The notes under the pieces are model-generated. The model searched no databases. It had not been told where the DNA came from and saw only the letters and a list, made by a program, of their open reading frames with translations. A DNA stretch of 20,331 nucleotides, taken from contig CAZZLN010000032.1 of the NCBI GenBank assembly GCA_964654945.1, forward strand, positions 1-20,331. Reading direction: 5' to 3'. The position numbers and the translations under genes were made by a program. The first letter of the stretch is position 1. Each line of letters begins with the position of its first letter. This DNA comes from HGM11788 sp964654945 (lineage in GTDB: Bacteria > Bacillota > Clostridia > Lachnospirales > CAG-274). Shown here one piece after another: positions 1 to 6,991 of the stretch.

Positions 1-12
1 TTGCTTTACTCA

Positions 13-28
13 CCACCTATAGAGGTGG
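13..28. repeat. Short perfect hairpin at the window edge, possible end of an insertion element
   Basis: CCACCT and AGGTGG form a perfect 6-bp stem around an ATAG loop. The hairpin lies just beyond the stop codon of the secreted protein that ends at 53. Subterminal hairpins of this size are typical of IS200/IS605 element ends, so this could be the end of an element lying to the left that truncated the neighbouring gene. No transposase is inside the window, so this stays a suggestion. A simple 3' hairpin is the alternative. Confidence 0.3.
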
Positions 29-52
29 GAGTCTATCTCTCATTCGATTAAA

Positions 53-532
53 TCACCATTTACTGCTGCCCGGAACGGCAATACTCTGTGACAGAACAGA
101 TTTAAGCACCTTATTTTTACGGTTAATGGTTGTTCTGATTTCTGAATATTTACCGTCTTTTCTGGCAGTTACAACAAGATAGTTGACACCCTCTTTAAGG
201 CTTATGTTCTGACTGAAAATACCTGTTGAACCAACAGTAAGATTATAATTTCTTATTAATTTATAAGCAGTTTTGCCTGCTGAATTAGTATATGGCTCGT
301 AAATAGTAATACTGATCTGTGCACCTGTTTCAGCAGTGCCTGAAATAACTCTTGTGGAATCAAAAGTAATCTCTGAAGACTTTGTTATCCCATTAGTAAT
401 CTTAAAATTAGACACAGGACTGGCTGCATGAACATTAACAGCGAAAGGAATAGCCAGACAAAGAGCAAGGGCTAAAACCAAAGCAGCTTTTATTATTATG
501 TTTTTGATCTGAATATTACAACAGCAAGTCAT
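53..532 (-). CDS. Small secreted protein with an Ig-like/bacterial surface domain
   Basis: This 159-residue protein has a hydrophobic signal peptide (about residues 12-36, ending VHAAS) and so is probably exported. The rest (about 40-145) is rich in beta-strand-like Thr/Ile/Val segments. A stretch reading ISGTAETGAQISITIYEP resembles bacterial Ig-like or glucodextranase-B-type surface domains, though no family can be fixed. The start at 532 is supported by an AAGGAGG site 8-9 bases upstream. The protein ends LSQSIAVPGSSKW; a very similar LSQSIEIPG segment lies in the middle of the next secreted protein (726-2575), followed there by more than 300 further residues. This protein may therefore be truncated at its C-terminus, next to the hairpin at 13-28. 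The function is not recognised. Confidence 0.7.
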   Translation of the reverse strand: MTCCCNIQIKNIIIKAALVLALALCLAIPFAVNVHAASPVSNFKITNGITKSSEITFDSTRVISGTAETGAQISITIYEPYTNSAGKTAYKLIRNYNLTVGSTGIFSQNISLKEGVNYLVVTARKDGKYSEIRTTINRKNKVLKSVLSQSIAVPGSSKW

Positions 533-725
533 AGCTAAACCTCCTTTTTGCTTTATTCTATCAGAGTGTTTATTAAATCAGCCTGAAAGCAGTTTCAGAC
601 TGACCCGATAATACAAAAACTCTGCACCGGGCATAAGATACATCATTTATATTTTATGCTTAATATATTATACTATAGTAATGTTACAATTAGGTTACAA
701 GAGTTTTACGTTTAAGTTAATTTTA
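533..725. other. Intergenic region between two secreted-protein genes
   Basis: About 190 bases without a gene. It holds the ribosome site for the 53-532 gene and a small hairpin, CTGAAA-GCAG-TTTCAG, at 582-597. The AT-rich stretch at 660-690 contains TATAAT-like motifs on the minus strand, but I could not match them to a well-spaced -35 box. Confidence 0.4.
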
Positions 726-2575
726 TCAGGAATTATAACCTACTATACTATTTTCGTTCATCCACTGTTTTTTGCAGCTAATAAGATATTCAATAGTTGG
801 ATTTTCCTTGCCGTAAATAGACTTGTAAAGAGATTTTGTATTAAGCAAATCATTATAAGTAAGATAAGGATAATCAACCATAGTATTTGTGCCTGCGAGA
901 TAATAAAGAGCATAATTAAGATTATTGTTGGCAAGAACCCATTGTTCCTGAGTATCTTCAACAGCCTTTAACATAATGTCAGCTAAATCCTTATACTTAA
1001 CCTCTCTTGTAATCTGATAAATCTGATACAGATAATTAAGCTCTGCAAGCTGATGATTAAGAGATACATGAGTATCTGTGTGGTCATAATCATATCCGTA
1101 ATCCTGAACAAGAATACCGCCGTTTTTAGTTATATAATTTTTAGTATTGGCGTGTTCAATAAAATATTCACAATATTTTGTTGCAGCAAACAGGAACTCG
1201 TCATTGTTATATCTCTTGTAGGCATAAAGCAGACTTTCCGCAAAGTCAGTATTAAATCTAGTATCATAGAAATTTGCACCTATATTAAAATCATAGGCAA
1301 GCCAGCCTGATTTAGGGCCTGTTGACCAGTAGCCCGCATCATTTTGATTTTTCATACAGGTATAAGTAAATACATATCCAAGATCAAATGTAGCAGGGAA
1401 TGAGCCATATTTCACAAATGATGAGCCTGCATAATCTGACGGCTGTCTGTAAAGCATAGTTTCACTGTATGGAGTGTAGTTGCTTGGAGCCGGAAAATAA
1501 TATCCGTCCCATGAAAATCTTCTGTTAATTGCAAGGTCCTGATTTAATGCTGCAAAATGAGTTGAATCATTCCAGTTTGCAAGAGCCTTGTCAGAGCTTA
1601 AATACCATATTTCACCTATAATTTCAGTATTTTTGGGAAAAGCAAAATTAAGTGAATAACCATTATCGGTTTTTACAATACTTATTTTATCTTCAAATTC
1701 AGGTCTGTATTCCAGAGTTGAATTTTCAAAATTATTTGTATAAACAGCAGGAACACTTACAATGTAATGAGCAATATCAGTATCAATAAATAAAGTCTGC
1801 TTAATTGTATTTTCAAAATTAGCAGTCATAACCCATTGATTGGTTTCAGGGTCAACATATCTCACCTCAATAGTGTTTCCCGGAATTTCAATACTCTGTG
1901 ATAAAAGAGCATCTTCAGTATTGTTAAAATTATATCTTTTAATTACAAACTGTGAATCGTCAAATTCAAAAGTCTTGCTCTGAATAGAATACACATCATC
2001 TGAATATTCATTTTTTTCAACAATATTCGGAGCAGTAATGGCTGTCCATTTGTCTTTAAAGGTTTTTGCGGCTATGTTGTATGCTTCAAGCTTTTTGCCT
2101 GTATACGGCACACCGTTTTCATCAGTATTGGGAATTGAAAAACTGCTTACTGTTGTAAGCTGAGTTGCTTTTTCGGTAACCTTTGTTTCTGTTTCCTCCT
2201 GAGAGCTTTCTTTTGTTGTTGTTTCGGCAGTTTCCTCTGTTGTTGTTTCGGCAGNNNNNNNNNNNNNNNNNNNNNNNNNNNNNNNNNNNNNNNNNNNNNN
2301 NNNNNNNNNNNNNNNNNNNNNNNNNNNNNNNNNNNNNNNNNNNNNNNNNNNNNNTGAGAGCTTTCTTTTGTTGTTGTTTCGGCAGTTTCCTCTGTTGTTG
2401 TTTCGGCAGTTTCCTCTGTTGTTGTTTCGGCAGCTTCCTCTGTTGTTGTTTCAGTAGTTTCTGTTACGGCAAGAATAATGCCCTTTTGCCTTGGCACAGC
2501 CATTGCACACACACTTGATATAACAACAAAGTATAATGCCGCAATAATAAACACAATACAAAACTTCTTATTCAT
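726..2575 (-). CDS. Secreted protein with Thr/Glu repeat linker and large helical C-terminal domain, split by an assembly gap
   Basis: Read across the gap, this is one gene. Its start at 2575 has a GAGGTG site. It encodes a signal peptide (MNKKFCIVFIIAALYFVV...), then an 8-residue repeat of the type ETTTEETA, then the gap. After the gap come more repeats and a domain of about 480 residues. The open frame continues upstream of the GTG at 2111 into the repeats with no stop, so that GTG is not the true start. The C-terminal half (about the last 280 residues) is aromatic-rich and helical, with motifs such as THVSLNHQLAELNYLY, reminiscent of alpha/alpha-toroid carbohydrate-active domains. A D-glucuronyl C5-epimerase-like fold is one candidate, but I cannot assign it. 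The repeat linker probably spans the cell wall. Closing the gap by overlap gives 564 residues. Confidence 0.75.
2200..2457 (-). repeat. 24-bp coding repeats for an ETTTEETA linker
   Basis: On the minus strand, copies of the codon series for E-T-T-T-E-E-T-A lie on both sides of the gap. The copies are nearly identical in DNA, which explains why assembly failed here. The encoded low-complexity acidic and threonine-rich stretch is typical of wall-spanning linkers. Copy number in the real genome is unknown. Confidence 0.85.
2255..2354. other. Assembly gap of exactly 100 N
   Basis: There are one hundred Ns, the conventional size for a scaffold gap of unknown length. The gap is flanked by identical 55-bp sequences (2200-2254 and 2355-2409). 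It interrupts the coding repeat region of a secreted protein, so the apparent frame change is an artefact. Confidence 0.97.
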
Positions 2576-2616
2576 ATAAACACCTCATATTTATATTTTC
2601 TCCATAGATGTTTTTT

Positions 2617-2622
2617 ATTATA
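2617..2622 (-). promoter_or_regulatory. Probable extended -10 promoter element of the 726-2575 gene
   Basis: On the minus strand TATAAT is preceded by TGT, giving an extended -10 element about 40 bases upstream of the start codon. No convincing -35 box is seen, which is tolerated by extended -10 promoters. Confidence 0.4.
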
Positions 2623-2668
2623 ACATAAAATGCTTAAATATTATATTACAGTTATTTTTCAATTTACT

Positions 2669-2698
2669 AAAAAAACGGAGGTTAAAATTCCTCCGTTT
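2669..2698 (-). terminator. Intrinsic terminator of the PrsA-like lipoprotein gene
   Basis: AAACGGAGG (2673-2681) pairs perfectly with CCTCCGTTT (2690-2698) around an 8-base loop. On the minus strand the stem is followed by a run of Ts. The upstream arm overlaps the stop codon of the lipoprotein gene. Confidence 0.85.
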
Positions 2699-3635
2699 AA
2701 TTATCTTCAATTGTAATTCCATCATAAACACTGTTGTTTTTTTCAACAGTCATAGAAGCAGTCCAGCTGTCATTTTGTGTGTTATAAATTTCTGTTTTTT
2801 TATCATTTATATACATCTGTCTTACTTCCTCTTTTACATCGTCAATAGGAGTAATCTTCACATCTTCAATACTGAATATATGATATCCCGTATTGTCCTC
2901 GGCAAAAACAAAATCTCCCTTTTTTCCCGATGCAAGCTTTTCAAGAACTTCAGCAGAATAAAGGCTTTCATCAAGCTCCTGTTCTTCAACGGAGCCATCA
3001 GGATAAATCTCTTTTGCCAGATTTTCAAAATCAGCCTCATTTTTTATATTATTATATTTGTTTTCAATATCCTCATAAGAATACTGTGAATCAGTGTTCT
3101 GTATAAATATTTCTTTAACAATATATTTAGTATACTGCTCCTTGTTCTGCTCATAATAGCTGCTGAAATACTTTTCAAATTCCTCATCATTAATTTGATA
3201 AGAGCCTGTAATTTTATCATAAACCTTACTCTGTATTATTGTTTCCTCCATAATTTTAGTAAGCAGTTCCATATCCGAATTATCCTTTTTGATTTTTTCA
3301 GCTTTTTCTTTAGCCTCTGCCCTATCCTCATCAGTAAGCTCAATACCAAGCTGGTCAGCGTGGTTTACTGCTGCCTTTACAATTACAAGGGTATTTACTG
3401 CATTTTGCTTAGCAACATTAACAGCAGAAACGCCGTCAAAATCCACACCCCATATATCCGAGCCGCCCTGTTCCTCAAAGCTTTTAATCTGCTCATCAAA
3501 ATACACATTATATTCTTCCATACTGATTTTTTCGCCGTCAACACTGACTACATAACCATCTGAATCAGCAGAAAAACAGCCTGATAAAGCCAATATTAAA
3601 ATAAAAATCAAAAAGCATTTCATTTTATTAATCAT
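2697..3635 (-). CDS. PrsA/SurA-like peptidyl-prolyl isomerase lipoprotein
   Basis: Likely an extracytoplasmic foldase that helps secreted proteins fold. The N-terminus is a lipoprotein signal with lipobox LALSGC; the lipidated Cys is residue 20, counted from the start at 3635. The ATG at 3641 sits directly against the AAGGTG site, so the ATG at 3635, with 7-base spacing, is preferred. Residues about 25-150 form a SurA_N-like helical chaperone region (VDGEKISMEEYNVYFDEQ). Residues about 160-265 fit a parvulin domain, with a KEIFI strand, a DFENLAKEI helix and a closing GYHIFSIEDV. The parvulin part is divergent, so isomerase activity is uncertain. It has its own promoter and terminator and sits beside other secreted proteins, which fits a secretion-folding role. 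Confidence 0.75.
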   Translation of the reverse strand: MINKMKCFLIFILILALSGCFSADSDGYVVSVDGEKISMEEYNVYFDEQIKSFEEQGGSDIWGVDFDGVSAVNVAKQNAVNTLVIVKAAVNHADQLGIELTDEDRAEAKEKAEKIKKDNSDMELLTKIMEETIIQSKVYDKITGSYQINDEEFEKYFSSYYEQNKEQYTKYIVKEIFIQNTDSQYSYEDIENKYNNIKNEADFENLAKEIYPDGSVEEQELDESLYSAEVLEKLASGKKGDFVFAEDNTGYHIFSIEDVKITPIDDVKEEVRQMYINDKKTEIYNTQNDSWTASMTVEKNNSVYDGITIEDN

Positions 3636-3690
3636 ATACATTCACCTTTAATAGTACAAATCAGTTCCCATTAATAAATTTATATATGCT

Positions 3691-3720
3691 ATCATAACAC
3701 ATTAGTATGTACAATAGCAA
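3691..3720 (-). promoter_or_regulatory. Promoter of the PrsA-like gene
   Basis: Minus strand: -35 TTGCTA (3715-3720), an 18-base spacer and an extended -10 TGTTATGAT (TATGAT at 3691-3696). It lies about 55 bases upstream of the start codon. Confidence 0.55.
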
Positions 3721-3769
3721 ATAAAAATTGCAGTTGTAACAAAACTGTAACAACCGCACAAATATATAT

Positions 3770-3798
3770 TTGATTTTGTCAAAATCATATGATAAAAT
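3770..3798 (+). promoter_or_regulatory. Promoter with embedded palindrome upstream of the cysteine-rich gene
   Basis: TTGATT (3770-3775), a 17-base spacer and TAAAAT (3793-3798) form a vegetative-type promoter. The perfect palindrome TGATTTTG-T-CAAAATCA (3771-3787) covers the -35 box and half the spacer, a typical place for a repressor operator. The regulator is not identifiable. Confidence 0.5.
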
Positions 3799-3832
3799 AA
3801 AAATAATATAATAAAAGGAGTGAAATCAAATT

Positions 3833-4285
3833 ATGAAATCAAGAGTAGAAGATGCAAAAAGACGCCATAGAAACGGTTATAACTGCTGTCAGTCAGTAGT
3901 CTGTACATATTGTGATCTTCTTGATATGGATGAAAAAACAGCATTTAGGGCAAGTGAAGGATTTGGACTTGGTATTTCAAAAAGATACGAAACCTGTGGT
4001 TCAGTATGCGGAATGATTATGCTTGCAGGTCTTAAAAACAGTGATGCCAATATGAAAAACCCAAACAGCAAGCTTTCAACCTTCGATTTAGGAAATGCAA
4101 TGAGCAAAAAATTTGAAAAATGGAACACAACCTGCACCTGTGAAAAATTAAGAGGAACTGACGGTGTAACAGACAGAATAAGAAGCTGCAGAGGCTGTGT
4201 TGCGGACTGTGCAAGAATAGTTGAGGATATGCTTTTTGAAGGACAGTTTGAACCTTACGAAGAAAGAAGTGCTGATGAACAGTAA
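3833..4285 (+). CDS. C_GCAxxG_C_C-family cysteine-rich redox-type protein
   Basis: This 150-residue cytoplasmic protein has 11 cysteines (18, 19, 24, 27, 55, 59, 101, 103, 119, 122, 126). The segments GYNCCQSVV and CGSVCGMIMLAG match the pattern of the C_GCAxxG_C_C family (PF09719). In those proteins conserved cysteines are thought to bind metal or act in redox chemistry, and no reaction is firmly established. In the first motif the usual Ala is replaced by a second Cys. The start at 3833 follows AAAGGAG with normal spacing. The gene is single and has its own promoter with a palindromic operator candidate. Confidence 0.75.
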   Translation: MKSRVEDAKRRHRNGYNCCQSVVCTYCDLLDMDEKTAFRASEGFGLGISKRYETCGSVCGMIMLAGLKNSDANMKNPNSKLSTFDLGNAMSKKFEKWNTTCTCEKLRGTDGVTDRIRSCRGCVADCARIVEDMLFEGQFEPYEERSADEQ

Positions 4286-4303
4286 TAACTAAGCTGCTTT
4301 TTG

Positions 4304-4364
4304 TTTGTATGGGCGGCTCTCGATAAATGTCATTAAGATAATCAATCCGCCCTTTTCATACAAA
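4304..4364 (+). terminator. Long-loop hairpin after the cysteine-rich gene
   Basis: TTTGTAT-GGGCGG (4304-4316) pairs with CCGCCC (4347-4352) and, after a TTTTC bulge, ATACAAA (4358-4364). The GC-rich stem followed by TTTT could end transcription, but the 30-base loop is unusually long. Confidence 0.4.
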
Positions 4365-4501
4365 ATCAAAGTAAAATATTTAGGATTTATTTATAAATTT
4401 TATTCAATTTTTTTGCATCACAAATAAACAGATAATTTTATTTTTTAGTTTCACCTGTCTGTTCTGTTTCAACAGCTTAACACTTTTTTACTTGCGGCAT
4501 C

Positions 4502-5122
4502 TTATCTTTTTGCAAGCTCTTCTTCCGTATCTTTATCCATATCAGGTACATATTTTCTAAAAACAATCATTAAAAATATTGAGCTTATAAAACAAAATAA
4601 TCCTACACATACTATAAAAAGAAAAGGAAATTTAATACATATAATAACCATTACAAATAAAAGAGCAAAACAGCTTAATGTTGTGAATATATGGCGGTTA
4701 GCCATAAAAAAAGCATTTCTTAAAACGCCTGAAAATTTTAAATCAAATCTTGCCAGCACAGGAAAAGCATACATTGCCGTTGCTGTAACCTCATAAGCAA
4801 TTACTATTGAAAGATAAAAAAACACTGTGCCATAGGTCATTGTTATATTAAAAAATAATATCGTTGCTGCAATAAGAAACACCAGTGTAAGCTCTGTGCC
4901 TGTTACAAAATTCTGTTTAAAGCTTTTAAAAAAATCTCTTGTTACATAACCCTCTCTGTCTGACAGCTGCCTTGTTGTTACATAATACAGAGCTGATGTT
5001 GCCGCACCTATTGTAAATATCGGAAGTGATATTAATGACCATATTATTGTAAGAATTATAAGGTCGCATAAAATTGTGCCGTATTTAAAAAATAAACTGT
5101 CAGGACCTATCCATTTATCCAT
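4502..5122 (-). CDS. DUF624 (YesL-like) membrane protein
   Basis: This is a 206-residue integral membrane protein. The N-terminal segment MDKWIGPDSLFFKYGTILCD, followed by a helix ending LPIFTIGAATSALYYV, is characteristic of the DUF624/YesL family. About five hydrophobic segments are visible (roughly residues 17-40, 75-90, 95-120, 140-162, 165-190). YesL members are often found beside sugar-uptake and polysaccharide-use operons, but no transporter is present here and the molecular role is unknown. The start at 5122 is supported by AAGGAG. It is transcribed alone from the promoter at 5153-5181. Confidence 0.85.
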   Translation of the reverse strand: MDKWIGPDSLFFKYGTILCDLIILTIIWSLISLPIFTIGAATSALYYVTTRQLSDREGYVTRDFFKSFKQNFVTGTELTLVFLIAATILFFNITMTYGTVFFYLSIVIAYEVTATAMYAFPVLARFDLKFSGVLRNAFFMANRHIFTTLSCFALLFVMVIICIKFPFLFIVCVGLFCFISSIFLMIVFRKYVPDMDKDTEEELAKR

Positions 5123-5152
5123 AAAAAATTCTCCTTTTTATTAATTGCTTTT

Positions 5153-5181
5153 ATTATACAATATTTCTTTCAATTTTTCAA
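5153..5181 (-). promoter_or_regulatory. Strong vegetative promoter of the DUF624 gene
   Basis: Minus strand: -35 TTGAAA (5176-5181), a 17-base spacer, and a perfect -10 TATAAT (5153-5158), about 30 bases upstream of the start codon. Confidence 0.75.
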
Positions 5182-5227
5182 CCTGAATGAATATAATAGT
5201 AATGATTATATTTTTGGAGGAAATTTT

Positions 5228-6439
5228 ATGGCAACAGGACAATTACAGTTTGAGCTTTATGACACTACAGTTGCACTGCCTGTTACTAATGGCAGAATTA
5301 TGGTGAGAGATAGTAATGACAATGTGGTTTTTGAGGGATTTACTGATGAATCGGGACAAAGTGATGTTATAAATCTTGAAACAGAGCCTCTTGAATATTC
5401 TTTAGAAGAAGATAAACCAATACCCTATACAGAGTATTCTGCCCAAATAACTGCTGACGGCTACAAAAGTGTTATTATAAACGGTATTCAGATTTTTGCA
5501 GACAGTCTTGCTTTGCAGAGAGTTTATATGGAAAAAGGAGAAGGACAGGAAGTTATTAATGTTCCCCCTCCTGTTTTATGGGGAAATTATCCCGAAAAAG
5601 AGCCTGAGTCTGAGGTTAAGCCTATTCCCGAGGATACCGGTTTTGTGGTTCTTGACAGAGTTGTTATCCCTGAATATATTGTGGTTCATGATGGTGTTCC
5701 CGGCTCCGATGCTGAAAATTATTATGTGCTTTATAAGGATTATATTAAAAATGTTGCTTCAAGTGAAATTTATTCCACATGGCCGGATGCTGCCATAAGA
5801 GCAAATGTTCTTGCTATTCAATCCTTTGTGCTGAACAGAGTTTTTACTGAGTGGTACAGAAACAGAGGATATAATTTTACAATTACAAATTCAACAAGAT
5901 ATGACCAGTCTTTCAGCTATGGAAGGACCATTTATGAAAATATAAGCCTTGTGGTTGATGAAATGTTTACCAATTATTTAAGGAGAGAAGGTCAGATTCA
6001 GCCTTTATTTGCACAATATTGTGACGGAAGAAGGGTTACCTGTCCCGGTTGGATGAGCCAATGGGGTTCGGCAGAGCTTGCTGAACAGGGATTTTCTGCA
6101 ATTGAAATTTTAAGATATTATTATGGTGACGATATTTTTATTGATACTGCCGAAAAGGTCAGCGGTGTGCCGTCAAGCTTCCCGGGTGAAAATCTTACAA
6201 TCGGCTCAACAGGCAATGACGTAAGAACCATTCAAAGCCAGCTTAATGCAATTTCAAATTCCTACAGTGCTATTCCTAAGCTTAGGGCTGATGGTAATTT
6301 CGGACAGAATACTGCTGAAGCTGTTAAAGAATTTCAGAAGATATTTAACCTTCCTCCTAGTGGTATTGTGGATTTTCCTACATGGTATGAAATTTCTGAA
6401 ATTTATGTTGCTATTGAAAGACTTGCCGAATTGAGATAA
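5228..6439 (+). CDS. SpoIID/LytB-domain protein with C-terminal peptidoglycan-binding domain
   Basis: A 403-residue, three-part protein. Residues 1-105 look like a carboxypeptidase-regulatory-type beta domain (VTNGRIMVRDSNDNVVFEG... YSAQITADGYKSVIINGIQIF). Residues about 145-302 match the SpoIID/LytB domain, known for cutting glycan strands or enhancing amidases during spore engulfment: AIRANVLAIQSF, NSTRYDQSF, then CPGWMSQWGSAELAEQGFSAIEILRYYYG. Residues about 325-390 are a PG_binding_1 domain (GSTGNDVRTIQSQLN, DGNFGQNTAEAVKEFQ). No signal peptide or N-terminal membrane segment is visible, which is odd for a wall enzyme; it could be deposited inside the mother cell or released on lysis. A GGAGG site precedes the start. 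It is followed by ispF after a 66-base spacer. Confidence 0.8.
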   Translation: MATGQLQFELYDTTVALPVTNGRIMVRDSNDNVVFEGFTDESGQSDVINLETEPLEYSLEEDKPIPYTEYSAQITADGYKSVIINGIQIFADSLALQRVYMEKGEGQEVINVPPPVLWGNYPEKEPESEVKPIPEDTGFVVLDRVVIPEYIVVHDGVPGSDAENYYVLYKDYIKNVASSEIYSTWPDAAIRANVLAIQSFVLNRVFTEWYRNRGYNFTITNSTRYDQSFSYGRTIYENISLVVDEMFTNYLRREGQIQPLFAQYCDGRRVTCPGWMSQWGSAELAEQGFSAIEILRYYYGDDIFIDTAEKVSGVPSSFPGENLTIGSTGNDVRTIQSQLNAISNSYSAIPKLRADGNFGQNTAEAVKEFQKIFNLPPSGIVDFPTWYEISEIYVAIERLAELR

Positions 6440-6445
6440 GTGTTG

Positions 6446-6473
6446 CAATTATAAGATTTTAAGATTATAATTG
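6446..6473 (+). other. AT-rich perfect hairpin between the SpoIID-like gene and ispF
   Basis: CAATTATAA (6446-6454) and TTATAATTG (6465-6473) form a 9-bp perfect stem around a 10-base loop. There is no following T tract, so it is more likely an RNA-processing or stability element than a terminator. Confidence 0.45.
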
Positions 6474-6505
6474 TATTAATTATATTACAAATGAGGAGGA
6501 AAATT

Positions 6506-6982
6506 ATGTTAAAAGTAGGTTTGGGATATGATGTTCACAAATTATGTAATGACAGAAAGCTTATAATCGGCGGTGTGGAAATACCTTATGAAAAAGGCTT
6601 GCTTGGTCATTCTGATGCTGATGTGCTTATACACGCAATAATGGATGCACTTTTAGGTGCGGGAAAAATGGGGGATATTGGAAAGCTTTTTCCTGATACT
6701 GACCCACAATACAAGGGAATTTCAAGTATTAAGCTTTTAAAATGTGTTAAAGAAAAAATGATTGAACAGGGTTTAAATGTCGTAAATATTGATTCTGTTA
6801 TTGTTGCTCAGCGTCCTAAAATGCGTTCTTATATTGATGAAATGGAAAAAAATATTGCTGATGCTCTTGAATGTGATGCTGATTTAATAAATGTTAAGGC
6901 AACTACAGAGGAAGAGCTTGGATTTACAGGCAGAGGAGAAGGTATTGCTGCAAAAGCAGTATGCCTTGTTGAAAAGAAATAA
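6506..6982 (+). CDS. ispF: 2-C-methyl-D-erythritol 2,4-cyclodiphosphate synthase
   Basis: IspF cyclises CDP-methylerythritol 2-phosphate to methylerythritol cyclodiphosphate, with release of CMP, in the non-mevalonate (MEP) isoprenoid pathway. The 158-residue length is normal for the family. Metal-ligand residues are visible at D9 and H11 (GLGYDVHK) and H43 (HSDADVLIHA). The GDIGKLFPDTD segment and the C-terminal TTEEELGFTGRGEGI signature are also present. The start is placed at 6506 because the GAGGAGGA just upstream is the ribosome site; an upstream ATG at 6491 overlaps that site. The next gene begins 9 bases after the stop, so the two are probably co-transcribed. Confidence 0.96.
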   Translation: MLKVGLGYDVHKLCNDRKLIIGGVEIPYEKGLLGHSDADVLIHAIMDALLGAGKMGDIGKLFPDTDPQYKGISSIKLLKCVKEKMIEQGLNVVNIDSVIVAQRPKMRSYIDEMEKNIADALECDADLINVKATTEEELGFTGRGEGIAAKAVCLVEKK

Positions 6983-6991
6983 GGATAGAAT

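Noticed and set aside
681..971. Plus-strand hydrophobic open frame
   Set aside because: Antisense to the secreted-protein gene, no ribosome site, composition explained by the opposite strand.
726..2111. Separate 461-residue protein starting at a GTG at 2111
   Set aside because: The frame stays open upstream into the Thr/Glu repeats and has no ribosome site at 2111; it is the rest of the gene that begins at 2575.
2200..2457. Possible CRISPR array because of regular short repeats
   Set aside because: The repeats are 24-bp in-frame coding units with no unique spacers; they encode a protein linker.
2147..2575. Short Thr-rich protein that changes to a Lys/Gln-rich tail (LPKQQQRKLPKQQQ)
   Set aside because: The second half is a wrong-frame reading of the same repeats caused by the arbitrary 100-N gap.
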